64,000 nt of DNA, from contig JAMLGR010000018.1 in the NCBI GenBank assembly GCA_023957775.1, positions 24,426 through 88,425 on the forward strand, written 5' to 3'. The position numbers and the translations under genes are program-made. Shown one piece after another: positions 1-7,784 of this stretch. The notes under the pieces were generated by a model, which was given only the letters and a program-made list of their open reading frames with translations, was not told where the DNA came from and ran no database searches. This stretch comes from Fimbriimonadaceae bacterium (lineage in GTDB: Bacteria; Armatimonadota; Fimbriimonadia; Fimbriimonadales; Fimbriimonadaceae). Within the stretch, counting starts at the first letter, position 1. The number at the start of each line of letters is the position of its first letter.

Positions 1-174
1 GATCAGCACGACCTTGCCCTTCAGGGTCTCGTTGGTCACGGTCTTGCCGTTGAGGTCCGTCATTTTGAAGGCCGGAGCCGGTTTGCCGGCCAGGGCCTCG
101 ACGCCCTCTTGGGCGAACGCCGCCGTGGTGACCAGCAGGGCCGCGGCCGTCAGTGCGATTCTTCGTAAGTTCAT
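1..174 (-). CDS. Thioredoxin-fold (redoxin/TlpA-like) secreted protein, N-terminal part only
   Basis: The first 58 codons of a minus-strand gene start at ATG 172-174 and run off the window edge. The start is MNLRRIALTAAALLVTTAAF followed by AQ, a clear Sec signal peptide with an AxA-type cleavage site. The mature part opens with GKPAPAFKMTDLNGKTV, the usual beginning of AhpC/TSA or TlpA/ResA-type thioredoxin folds exported to the cell envelope. The CxxC region lies outside the window, so a disulfide reductase cannot be told from a peroxiredoxin. A GGAG-type ribosome binding site (GAAGGAGACT) precedes the ATG. Confidence 0.75.
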   Translation of the reverse strand, partial: MNLRRIALTAAALLVTTAAFAQEGVEALAGKPAPAFKMTDLNGKTVTNETLKGKVVLI

Positions 175-253
175 CAATCAGTCTCCTTCGCGTGTCTTGT
201 TCCTAGAACGCACGTTTGGCCAAGAGAGTTTCCCACGGGCTCGTCTTGGGAAG

Positions 254-259
254 CATAAT
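254..259 (+). promoter_or_regulatory. -10 box CATAAT, leaderless-type
   Basis: CATAAT lies six bases upstream of the GTG at 266. The same box-to-start spacing recurs at many other starts in the window, and it supports both this GTG as the start and a leaderless mRNA. Confidence 0.45.
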
Positions 260-265
260 CGCGGG

Positions 266-1618
266 GTGGGGCGTTGGAAGTGGGCACTGTTGGTGGCGCT
301 GTGCGCCTGCGTGCCTGTCTGGACGGCTCGCGCGTCGAGCCCCGGGCTTCTACAGGACTCGGACACCGCCGTGATGCTGCGCGCCCTGCAGGAGCGCGCG
401 GATCCTTGGAGTTGGTTTCGCACCGACTGGCCCCTCGAAAACCACTTCTACCGGCCCGTGTCCACGCTCACGTTCGAGTGGGACCTGGCCCGCGGCGGGG
501 GCGCCGGCGCCTTCGGAGCCACCAACGCCCTCTTGGCGATCGGCGGCATCTTGGCCCTGTTCTGGCTTCTTCGGGAGATGGCCGACAGCCCCTGGATGGC
601 CGGTTTGGGAGCGGTTCTATTCGCCTCATGGCTGGTGGGGTTCGGCCAGGGTCTCGAACAGGTGGCTTGGGTCGTCGCCGCCTCGGCGCTGGCGCTGGCC
701 GTGCTGCCCGGGCGCCGGTTGGCGGCCGCTGGGGTGGCCGCCGGGGCCTGGGTGTTCGCGGGAGCGGAGTGGATTCCCATCGCCCCCCTGCACTTCCGGA
801 TGCTGGACTGGATCCCCGGCCGCACAGCGTCCGTGATGGGGCTCTTCGCGCTGGTTTCGATGGCCGCGTACGCGCGCTACGAACGATGTGGGACGGCGGC
901 GGCGCGCCCGGCTCCCGGTCCCCTCGATCCCCCGGCGACCAAGAGCAGCGTGGCGGCGGTCGCTGCCAGCCGCTGGAACGTCGCGTGGATCGGCGTGTCG
1001 CTTGCGGCCTTGGCCCTGGCGCTGGGCAGCTACGAGCAGGCGGTCATGGTGCCTGCCGCGCTGCTTGGCATCGCCGTCTCCTTCCGCCTGGAGGGGCGCC
1101 GGGTGCGGTGGGGATGGCACCTGCTGTTCTGGGCGGCCCTGGTGGGCTACCTGCTGTTGCGCGCGTCCGTCGTTCCCTCGGATCCTTCGGGTTACCAACA
1201 GCAGCAGTTTCGAACCGGGCCCGGAGTGGGACTCTCCCTGCTGGACTACCTGCTGCCCGCCGCCGGGGTCGTGTGGACCTCGATCGGCCTGATGGAGCAA
1301 GGCGTGTATCTGCTGCTTTCGGCCGGGTTCTGGGCGGTCTTGGTCTCGGTCGCCTCCACGGTGGCGATCGTGTTGGCCTTGAGGCGTCGATGGCGGCTTG
1401 CGCTCACGGGTTGGGCTCTCTCCAGCCTGGCGTTTCTGCCGATGGCGTGGATGAAGGCGTTCGACCACTACCACTACTGGCCGATGGCGCTTCGCACGTT
1501 GTTTGTGGCATCCGTCGTCGGGGCCGCCGCGAATGCGTGGATCAGCGCAGCGTCGCGCCCAACGCTTCAAGCGCCTTCACGGCCCGATCCCGCACCTGGT
1601 TCGCTTCCTCGTCCGTGA
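266..1618 (+). CDS. Polytopic membrane protein, GT-C glycosyltransferase-like
   Basis: A 450-residue protein with a signal-anchor-like N-terminus and about eight to ten hydrophobic segments. Near residue 65 it has HFYRPVSTLTFEWD, resembling the YRP loop that follows the first large loop of GT-C enzymes (protein O-mannosyltransferase and Tmtc-like), and an early acidic SDTAVMLRAL stretch. A membrane glycosyltransferase using a lipid-linked sugar is therefore plausible but unproven. The frame stays open far upstream. I chose GTG 266 because a CATAAT box lies six bases before it and the hydrophobic N-terminus follows. The last 77 bases overlap the end of the convergent pheT, so the final 25 or so residues may be poorly conserved. 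Confidence 0.6.
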   Translation: MGRWKWALLVALCACVPVWTARASSPGLLQDSDTAVMLRALQERADPWSWFRTDWPLENHFYRPVSTLTFEWDLARGGGAGAFGATNALLAIGGILALFWLLREMADSPWMAGLGAVLFASWLVGFGQGLEQVAWVVAASALALAVLPGRRLAAAGVAAGAWVFAGAEWIPIAPLHFRMLDWIPGRTASVMGLFALVSMAAYARYERCGTAAARPAPGPLDPPATKSSVAAVAASRWNVAWIGVSLAALALALGSYEQAVMVPAALLGIAVSFRLEGRRVRWGWHLLFWAALVGYLLLRASVVPSDPSGYQQQQFRTGPGVGLSLLDYLLPAAGVVWTSIGLMEQGVYLLLSAGFWAVLVSVASTVAIVLALRRRWRLALTGWALSSLAFLPMAWMKAFDHYHYWPMALRTLFVASVVGAAANAWISAASRPTLQAPSRPDPAPGSLPRP

Positions 1619-3617
1619 AGTTCTCGCCGGCCTTTCGCAGTTGGAGGGCGATCGAGAGACTGTGCGCGTCGTCGGGGATGCCCTTGCCCGTGTACTGGTC
1701 GAACAGCCAAACGCGCTCGAGAGGCTCGCCGCATGCCTCGCGGATCGCCGCTTCCAAGCGCGCGTAGGGCGTGGCCTTCGGGATCAAGATCGAAAGGTCG
1801 CGCCGCACCGCGGGGTTGCGGCTGATCGCGTGGAACTTCGACGAGGCGCCGGGATGCGCCCAGAGTGTGTACAGGTCGACCTCCGCGACGACCGTCGCGT
1901 CGGGCAAGCCTGCCGCCTCTGCAAGGTCTGGATGGATGCGGCCGACCAGCGCGACTTTGACGTCGTCCACGCGGAAGACGGCCTGCTGCGTGGGGTGCAG
2001 GCGCGGATCTGCGCTCGCGGAGGCCACCGCGCGTCGCGGGCCGAACCCATCCACGCCGTCGCCGATACGAAACACCTCTTCGAGCACGGCCTTCGCGCTG
2101 AAGAAGTCGGCTTCGGCCGAAGGTTGCCCTTTCCAGTGAGCGGGTTGCAGGGCGCCCGTCGAGAGAAACGCCAGCTCGGTGGCGTCGTGCGCGTAGGCCG
2201 CGTCGGGCAGGAAGTTGCCAAAGGTCGCGCCGATCTCGAACAGGTGGAGGTCGCGGCCTCCGTTGCGCGCCGCGGTCTCGGCGAGTCCTGGGAGCAAGGA
2301 ATTGCGCAGCAGAGCCGCCTCGGGCGAGTGGGGATTGCGCGGGCCGAACCGCTCGCTGCCGGGATAGTCGAGGGGGTGTTTGGCGCCGAGGGAGTGGTGG
2401 ATGGTCTGCGTGAATCCGCACCGGAGCAGCGCCGCGCGCACGCGGTCCACATAGCGCTCGAACCCGAAGACGCCCCCCTGCACGGTCGTTCCCTGAAGGG
2501 GCTGCTCGGGAATCTTGTCGTAGCCGTAGACGCGGCCGACCTCCTCGACCAGATCGTCTTCGCGCACCACGTCGAACCGCCAGCTCGGCACGCGCACGGC
2601 GAAGGGTTCGCCATCGCCCTCGATCGCGAACCCGAGGGCCTCGAGCGCCTGTTTCGCCACGCGCGCTCCGACGGGCATTCCCAGCAGTCGCTCGACGCGG
2701 GACATCCGGAGATCGAGCGTGCGGGACGGGGGCGGGGCGGGGAACACCTCGACGATCCCGGGAACGATCTCCCAACCCGCGTCGGCCCCTTCGAGAAGCT
2801 CCGCGAACCGGTTGAGGGCTGCGGGAACCCCCTCGGGATCGACGCTGCGCTCGAACCGGTAGGAAGCCTCGGTGGAGAGGCCGAGCTGCTTTCGCGTCCG
2901 CCGGACGCTCGTGCACTCGAAGTGGGCGGATTCGAGCAGCACGGTCTTGGTCCGGTCCGAAACCTCGGTCTCGAGGCCGCCCATGATGCCCGCGGCGGCC
3001 ACGGGGCGTTCCGCGTCGCAGATCATCATCTGGCCCGGTCGAAGCTCGTGCTCCTCGCCGTTCAGGGTCGTGAGGGTTTCGCCCGCCCGGGCTTCGCGGA
3101 CGACGATGCGCCCGCCGCGCAGCGTGTCGAAGTCGAAGGCGTGGACCGGCTGGCCGAGTTCGAGCATCACGTAGTTGGTGAGGTCGACGAGGAGGCTGAT
3201 GGGGCGCTGGCCCGCGCGGCGAAGCCGGTCGCGGATCCAGGCGGGCGCCTCGCCGTTGCGTCCGTTCCTGAAGAGCCGGCACGCATAGCGGGTGCACGCG
3301 GCGGTTTCGATGGAGACCTGGGCCATGCCTTGGGCTTCCGCGCCGCCCGCATCGGGGCGCGGGTAACGGTTGCCGGCTCTTGCATAGAGATCCGTGGGTG
3401 TGGCCGAAGCGTCCTTGGCCAACACCTCGCGGGCAAGTCCCTGGACCGAGAGTCCGTCGCCGCGATTGGAGACGACGCGGATGTCGAGGACGGGCTCGCC
3501 CTCGACCTCGTCGATGCCCTCGAGTTCGAAACCCGCCATCGTCAGCAAGTCGCCCAGTTCGGTTGCCGAGAGAGAGGTCTCGACAAAGTCGCGCAGCATC
3601 GAGACGGGGAACTTCAT
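1542..3617 (-). CDS. pheT: Phenylalanine-tRNA ligase beta subunit, short form
   Basis: Beta chain of the alpha2-beta2 enzyme that charges tRNA-Phe in the cytoplasm. It has the N-terminal KFPVSMLRDFVE segment, a B3/B4 editing region with LVDLTNYVMLELGQPVHAFD near residue 150, a B5 region, the catalytic-like core, and a C-terminal ferredoxin-fold anticodon-binding domain beginning near ISRNPAVRRDLSIL. At 691 residues it is about 100 shorter than the usual 790-800. The EMAP-like tRNA-binding domain normally found around residues 40-150 is missing: GIDEVEGEPVLDIRV joins directly to the NRGDGLSVQGLAREV segment. It is separated from pheS by a gene on the other strand. A TAGACT box lies nine bases upstream of the ATG. 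Confidence 0.95.
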   Translation of the reverse strand: MKFPVSMLRDFVETSLSATELGDLLTMAGFELEGIDEVEGEPVLDIRVVSNRGDGLSVQGLAREVLAKDASATPTDLYARAGNRYPRPDAGGAEAQGMAQVSIETAACTRYACRLFRNGRNGEAPAWIRDRLRRAGQRPISLLVDLTNYVMLELGQPVHAFDFDTLRGGRIVVREARAGETLTTLNGEEHELRPGQMMICDAERPVAAAGIMGGLETEVSDRTKTVLLESAHFECTSVRRTRKQLGLSTEASYRFERSVDPEGVPAALNRFAELLEGADAGWEIVPGIVEVFPAPPPSRTLDLRMSRVERLLGMPVGARVAKQALEALGFAIEGDGEPFAVRVPSWRFDVVREDDLVEEVGRVYGYDKIPEQPLQGTTVQGGVFGFERYVDRVRAALLRCGFTQTIHHSLGAKHPLDYPGSERFGPRNPHSPEAALLRNSLLPGLAETAARNGGRDLHLFEIGATFGNFLPDAAYAHDATELAFLSTGALQPAHWKGQPSAEADFFSAKAVLEEVFRIGDGVDGFGPRRAVASASADPRLHPTQQAVFRVDDVKVALVGRIHPDLAEAAGLPDATVVAEVDLYTLWAHPGASSKFHAISRNPAVRRDLSILIPKATPYARLEAAIREACGEPLERVWLFDQYTGKGIPDDAHSLSIALQLRKAGENFTDEEANQVRDRAVKALEALGATLR

Positions 3618-3654
3618 CGCGCGACGAGTCTACCAAACCCTCGCGTGCACCACA

Positions 3655-4773
3655 ATGGAGGCCGCGATGACGATTGCCGCGCTGTGGTGTCTGGTGCAGG
3701 TCGCCCAGGTCGGTCCGCTGCCCGTGGGCCGGGACGTGTGGGGCTTGGCTCTGTGCGAGGGTGGGAAGACGTTGGCGATCTCCCACCGGACGAACCGCCT
3801 GTCGATCCTCACGGTGGATTCGGGAGTGGTCCGAACCGGCGCCCAGGCGGGGCCCGACGGGGCGATGCTCACCGAACTGTCCCTTTCTTCGGACGCCAAG
3901 ACGCTGGTCGCCGGCAACGAAAACCCGGAGTCGGGCGCCAATCCAACGTGGGACACCGACACGTGGAAGACAGGGGTGCCCTTCGGCATCCGCACGACGG
4001 TGGAGTCGGCCGAAGCCAGCTCGAGGGCGAGGTTCTCCGGGGACGGCCGGTTCATTTTCGGAGAGCATCGGGATTCGGGTTCGCTGGCGGCGTTCGACCC
4101 TGCTACTGGGACTCCGAGCTTCCAGATGGTGCCAAACGCGGCCTACCCGATGAGCGCCTGGGACGCCGCGCCTATGGACACGTTCGTGGCGTTTGTCCAG
4201 GAGGACCTCGGGATTCAGATCTGGGCGCCGGTTCCAACGGCGACCTCGGACCGGTGGGCGGAGCGGGAGCCTCGCCTGCCGCTCCCCGAACCCGTGCAGC
4301 TTCTCCGCTTCTCGCCCGACGGTCGGACCCTCGCCGTGGTCGGGGGCAGCGGGGAGGCGCACCGGATTCTCTTTGTCCCGTTGGAGCCCGACCAGCAGGA
4401 GATCACCGTCGATCTGGGAGATCTCGACGCCCGCGCGGGGGTGTGGTTCCCTGATTCGCGGCGCCTGGCCCTCGCCGGCCTCGAGGGCCGCATCGCGATC
4501 GTGGACACGGTGGCCGGGCGCGTGCTCCATCGCTGGTTAGGGCACGAGGGCCGCCACGTGCGCGCCGCGATCGTCACGGAGGAGGGCCGACTCGTCACCG
4601 GAGCCGCCGGCGCCTACAGCGAGAAGGAGGGCGGCCAGATCACGTGGTGGAACGATCAAGGCGAAGCGCTAAGAACCGTCGCCATCCCACAAACACGACA
4701 AACGACCAACGATAAACGATCAACGGCGCCTAAGCTCGGAACTGTTCGAGGAACCGCAGATCGTTCTCCATGA
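3655..4773 (+). CDS. Secreted beta-propeller-like protein (WD40/YVTN-type)
   Basis: A 372-residue protein with a short hydrophobic start (MTIAALWCLVQVAQV, from the second ATG at 3667) and repeated blade-like segments such as LLRFSPDGRTLAVVGG, WFPDSRRLALAGLEGRIAIV and LCEGGKTLAISHRTNRLSIL. These resemble WD40 or lactonase-type propeller blades, so a binding or scaffold role is more likely than catalysis. It lies head-to-head with pheT (38 bases apart) and tail-to-tail over the end of pheS (44-base overlap). The last residues, TRQTTNDKRST, are encoded by an ACGAYMA heptad repeat, so the original stop may have been displaced. Which of ATG 3655 and ATG 3667 is used is uncertain. Confidence 0.65.
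   Translation: MEAAMTIAALWCLVQVAQVGPLPVGRDVWGLALCEGGKTLAISHRTNRLSILTVDSGVVRTGAQAGPDGAMLTELSLSSDAKTLVAGNENPESGANPTWDTDTWKTGVPFGIRTTVESAEASSRARFSGDGRFIFGEHRDSGSLAAFDPATGTPSFQMVPNAAYPMSAWDAAPMDTFVAFVQEDLGIQIWAPVPTATSDRWAEREPRLPLPEPVQLLRFSPDGRTLAVVGGSGEAHRILFVPLEPDQQEITVDLGDLDARAGVWFPDSRRLALAGLEGRIAIVDTVAGRVLHRWLGHEGRHVRAAIVTEEGRLVTGAAGAYSEKEGGQITWWNDQGEALRTVAIPQTRQTTNDKRSTAPKLGTVRGTADRSP
4689..4725 (+). repeat. 7-bp tandem repeat, ACGAYMA family
   Basis: Five near-copies with 7-base period: ACGACAA, ACGACCA, ACGATAA, ACGATCA, ACG. The element sits where the convergent propeller gene and pheS end, and it is translated as the end of the propeller protein. Related elements occur at 13907, 24411 and 36036. 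Confidence 0.8.
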
Positions 4774-5752
4774 AGTAGCGCAAATCGTCGATACCGCGGG
4801 CGAGCATGGGGATGCGCTCGACCCCGAGGCCGAACGCGAACCCGCTGTACTTCTCCGTGTCGATGGCGTACGACTCGAGGATGTTCGGGTGGATGAGGCC
4901 CGCGCCGCCCAGTTCGATCCAGCCGGAGGCCTTGCACACCGGGCACCCGCCGCCCTTGCAGAAGGGGCAGGAGATCGCGTAATCCACTCCCGGTTCCACG
5001 AAGGGGAAGAAGTCGGGCCGGAACCGCACCTTCACGTCGTCGCCGAACATGGCGCGCGCGAACTGCCCAAGGGTGCCCTTGAGGTGGGCCATCGACACGC
5101 CCTCGTCGATCATAAACGCGTCGACTTGGTGGAACGTGTGGCCATGCGTCCGGTCCACCGCCTCGTTGCGGAAGCACCGCCCGACGGTGAAGACGCGCAA
5201 GGGCGGCTTGACCTTCTCGAAGATGCGGCCCTGGAGCGCAGTGCACTGGGTGCGCAGCACGTGCGTGGCGTCGATGTAGAACGTGTCCTGCTCGTCCATG
5301 GCGGGGTGGTCGGGCGGGTAGTTCAGCGCGTCGAAGTTGTACTTGGTGAGTTCGAGCTCGGGTGATTCGGCGTAGCGGAAACCCAGCCCGACCAGCACGT
5401 CGCGGATGCGGTTGGTCGCTTGCTGGAGCACGTGTTCGATCCCGACGCGAAGTGGCCGCGCGGGCATCGTCACGTCGAGGCGCTCCGCCTCGAACCGAGA
5501 CGCTTGCTCGCCGCCCTTGAGCTGCTCCTGACGGGCCTCGATTTCCGCCTGGAGGCGCGCCTTCAGCTCGTTCACTTTCTGTCCGAAGAGGGGCTTCTCT
5601 TCCGCGGGAAGGGTCCCGATCTGGCGCAGCAGGCCCGTGACCAGCCCGCTCTTTCCCAGGTAGCGAATCTCCAGCTCGCGCAACGACGCGGTGGCCTGGG
5701 CGTTGGCGATTTCGCTTCGCGCTTCCTCCTCGAGTGCTTCGATCGGTTGCAT
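4730..5752 (-). CDS. pheS: Phenylalanine-tRNA ligase alpha subunit
   Basis: Catalytic alpha chain of PheRS, 340 residues, the normal length. The N-terminal 85 or so residues form the expected charged coiled coil (ELEIRYLGKSGLVTGLLRQI). The class II core follows, with motif 2 as FRNEAVDRTHGHTFHQVD and motif 3 as GLGVERIPMLARGI. A cysteine-rich insertion, CPFCKGGGCPVCKASGW, lies between them. It works with PheT, whose gene is downstream on the same strand, but the two are separated by 1.1 kb carrying an opposite-strand gene, so co-transcription would have to cross that gene antisense. Confidence 0.96.
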   Translation of the reverse strand: MQPIEALEEEARSEIANAQATASLRELEIRYLGKSGLVTGLLRQIGTLPAEEKPLFGQKVNELKARLQAEIEARQEQLKGGEQASRFEAERLDVTMPARPLRVGIEHVLQQATNRIRDVLVGLGFRYAESPELELTKYNFDALNYPPDHPAMDEQDTFYIDATHVLRTQCTALQGRIFEKVKPPLRVFTVGRCFRNEAVDRTHGHTFHQVDAFMIDEGVSMAHLKGTLGQFARAMFGDDVKVRFRPDFFPFVEPGVDYAISCPFCKGGGCPVCKASGWIELGGAGLIHPNILESYAIDTEKYSGFAFGLGVERIPMLARGIDDLRYFMENDLRFLEQFRA

Positions 5753-5914
5753 GCAGGCTCAGGTATGGCGCATGGAAGGGGCAGAATGCAACCTTCCCAC
5801 ACTCCAGCGGATGGTCGTCGACCGGAATTCACCCGAAGGGCACCATGTGAAATCCTGCGACAAATGCGGAACAACCTCCGTGGGGACCGCTGCCCCGCTG
5901 GAGCACGAACAAGG

Positions 5915-6526
5915 ATGTCGGACGAACCCAAGGAAGCAACAGAAGAAGTCAAGAAGAAGAAGGGTGGGAAGCTCCCCATCGTCATCGCCCTCGTGGCCGT
6001 CTTGGCCGGTGGCGGCTTCTTCATGATGAAGGCCAAGGGGGGCAAGCACGAGCCGCCCCCGCTCAAGCTCGGCGCGATCGAGCCTCTCAAGGAGTTCTTG
6101 GTGAACCTGAAGGAGGGCAACGTCTACCTTCGCACCGAGATCGCGTTGCATTTCAAGGAGGGCTTCAAGAAGGAAGAGCTGGACAAATCCCTGCCGGCCG
6201 TGGAAGATGCGATCGTGACGTTGCTCGGGGCTCGAAGCTCGACCGAGATCCGAACGCTGGACGGGAAGGCTAAGCTCAAGCGCGATCTCGCTGAGGCCAT
6301 CAACAAGGTGCTCGAGGCTGCCGAGAAGGCCGCGCATCCCGAGGAGGCCGCGGAGGAGGAGCCGGCGGCAAAGGACGGCGAGAAGCAGACCTCGGACAAG
6401 AAGGACCCCAAGGCCGGAAAAGAAGCGAAGCATGACGAGGAGCCGCCCAAAGATCTGCACCCCGATTGGGACTCGCAGACGGGGCCTGTGCTCAAGCTCT
6501 ACTTCACCAGCTTCGCCACGCAGTAA
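5915..6526 (+). CDS. fliL: Flagellar basal body-associated protein FliL
   Basis: A single-pass inner-membrane protein of 203 residues that surrounds the stator near the MotA/B complex. It has a short Lys-rich cytoplasmic start (MSDEPKEATEEVKKKKGG), one transmembrane helix at about residues 20-37, and a periplasmic domain with the typical EPLKEFLVNL and YLRTEIALHF strands. A charged Lys/Glu-rich insertion of about 50 residues precedes the C-terminal GPVLKLYFTSFATQ. It is first in the fli run; the ATG at 5915 was chosen because the membrane anchor follows directly. A hairpin terminator separates it from fliM. Confidence 0.85.
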   Translation: MSDEPKEATEEVKKKKGGKLPIVIALVAVLAGGGFFMMKAKGGKHEPPPLKLGAIEPLKEFLVNLKEGNVYLRTEIALHFKEGFKKEELDKSLPAVEDAIVTLLGARSSTEIRTLDGKAKLKRDLAEAINKVLEAAEKAAHPEEAAEEEPAAKDGEKQTSDKKDPKAGKEAKHDEEPPKDLHPDWDSQTGPVLKLYFTSFATQ

Positions 6527-6549
6527 AGACCACTGGAGAGGGATGGAGA

Positions 6550-6583
6550 GGGCTCGTACCGCAAGGTGCGGGCCCTTCGTCGT
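6550..6583 (+). terminator. Hairpin with GCAA loop, factor-independent terminator candidate
   Basis: GGGCTCGTACC (6550-6560) pairs with GGTGCGGGCCC (6565-6575) across a GCAA tetraloop, giving 11 pairs including two G-U, and is followed by T-rich sequence. It lies just after fliL and would end or attenuate transcription before fliM. Confidence 0.65.
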
Positions 6584-6751
6584 TCTTCGTTGTTGGTCCT
6601 TGGGCCTTGGGCCCCCTTGTCAACCCTCGCGCGGGTTGTGAGGTTTTTCGACTCGCGGAGCTAAAGAAAGCGCGCTTGGAGCCGATACCCATACTGATGG
6701 CCCGAGAAGCGCCTCTCCGAAAGGGGCGGCTTGGGACCGAGGTTGCCGAGC

Positions 6752-7771
6752 GTGTCTGAAATCCTTTCCCAAGCTGAAATCGAAGCGCTGCTGAACTCCT
6801 TGAACACGGAGGACGGCGAGCCTGCGGCGTCGGAATCCGCCGACTTCGAAGGTTCGGCGCCGGTTGCACGGCCCCGGTCGAACAAGCCGAAGCAGACCAT
6901 CGCCTACGAGATCTACGATTTCCGAAGACCGGACAAGTTCAGCAAGGACCAGTTGCGCACGCTTCAGATGCTGCACGAGACGTTCGCGCGCCTCGCCGGC
7001 TCCTCGCTCTCCGCCTACCTGCGCACGCCGGTCGCCGTGGACCTGATCTCCCTGGAGCAGGTTCCCTACGAAGAGTATCTGCGCAGCATCAACCAGAGCG
7101 TCTTCACCATTCTCTCGCTGCCCCCGCTCTCCGGCCAAGCGGTCCTGGAGTGCGAATTCAGTTTGATCTTCTCGATGATCGACCGGATGTTGGGCGGACC
7201 CGGCAAGGGCATTCCCCGCAACGTGCTGACCGACATCGAGCGCCCCCTGGTCCGCCAGATTCTCGAGCGCCTGTTCGGCGCGCTGAAGACGTCTTGGGAG
7301 GGCGTCGTCATGGTGAATCCCGGGATCGAGGGGATGGAGACGAGCGCCCAGTTCGTGCAGATCGCGCCGCCAAGCGACATCGTCGTCACGGTGCTGCTCG
7401 AGGTGAAGGTTGGAAGCCAGCGGGGCGCCATGAGCCTCTGCGTTCCGTACGTGGTGCTCAAACCGATCACCACGAAGCTCAGTGGGCAGAAGTGGTTCGC
7501 GACGAACAACCGCAAGAGCGGAAAAGGCGCGCGGGCGGTGCTCACCCACAAGTTGCAGGGCGCCCGCGTCGAGTGTTCGGTCCACCTGGGCAACGCCAAG
7601 ATCACGATGAACGAGTTCGTGAATCTCAAGCCGGGCGATGTGGTTCGGCTCGACCAGCGGACGGAGCGCGAGCTGCGGCTGCTCATCGGCAACGTCCCCA
7701 AATTTCACGGCAAGCCGGCCCTCCAAGGCAAAAACGTCGTGTTCGCTGTTTCGCATCCGATCGAGGAGTAG
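6752..7771 (+). CDS. fliM: Flagellar motor switch protein FliM
   Basis: Middle layer of the C-ring; binds CheY-P and sets rotation direction. The 339-residue protein starts at GTG 6752 with SEILSQAEIEALLNSL, the conserved CheY-binding N-terminal peptide. An acidic linker, the CheC-like middle domain (AYEIYDFRRPDKF, GPGKGIPRNVLTDIE) and a C-terminal SpoA domain (VNLKPGDVVRLDQRTEREL) follow. A TTG further upstream at 6731 is in frame but precedes the conserved start, so GTG 6752 is preferred. It begins the tight run fliM-N-O-P-Q-R-flhB. Confidence 0.95.
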   Translation: MSEILSQAEIEALLNSLNTEDGEPAASESADFEGSAPVARPRSNKPKQTIAYEIYDFRRPDKFSKDQLRTLQMLHETFARLAGSSLSAYLRTPVAVDLISLEQVPYEEYLRSINQSVFTILSLPPLSGQAVLECEFSLIFSMIDRMLGGPGKGIPRNVLTDIERPLVRQILERLFGALKTSWEGVVMVNPGIEGMETSAQFVQIAPPSDIVVTVLLEVKVGSQRGAMSLCVPYVVLKPITTKLSGQKWFATNNRKSGKGARAVLTHKLQGARVECSVHLGNAKITMNEFVNLKPGDVVRLDQRTERELRLLIGNVPKFHGKPALQGKNVVFAVSHPIEE

Positions 7772-7784
7772 GAGTACCCCTTCC

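Noticed and set aside
1567..4530. Very long open frames antisense to pheT/pheS and elsewhere (for example 39846-44132 minus)
   Set aside because: High GC makes stops rare in the shadow frames; the translations are Arg/Pro/Ala-rich without family motifs and lie opposite well-identified genes.
5847..6026. Short frame with VKSCDKCGTTSVG ahead of fliL, resembling a zinc-binding McsA-like start
   Set aside because: Only one CxxC is present, the rest is an Arg/Lys run in the wrong frame of fliL, and the GTG lacks a ribosome site.
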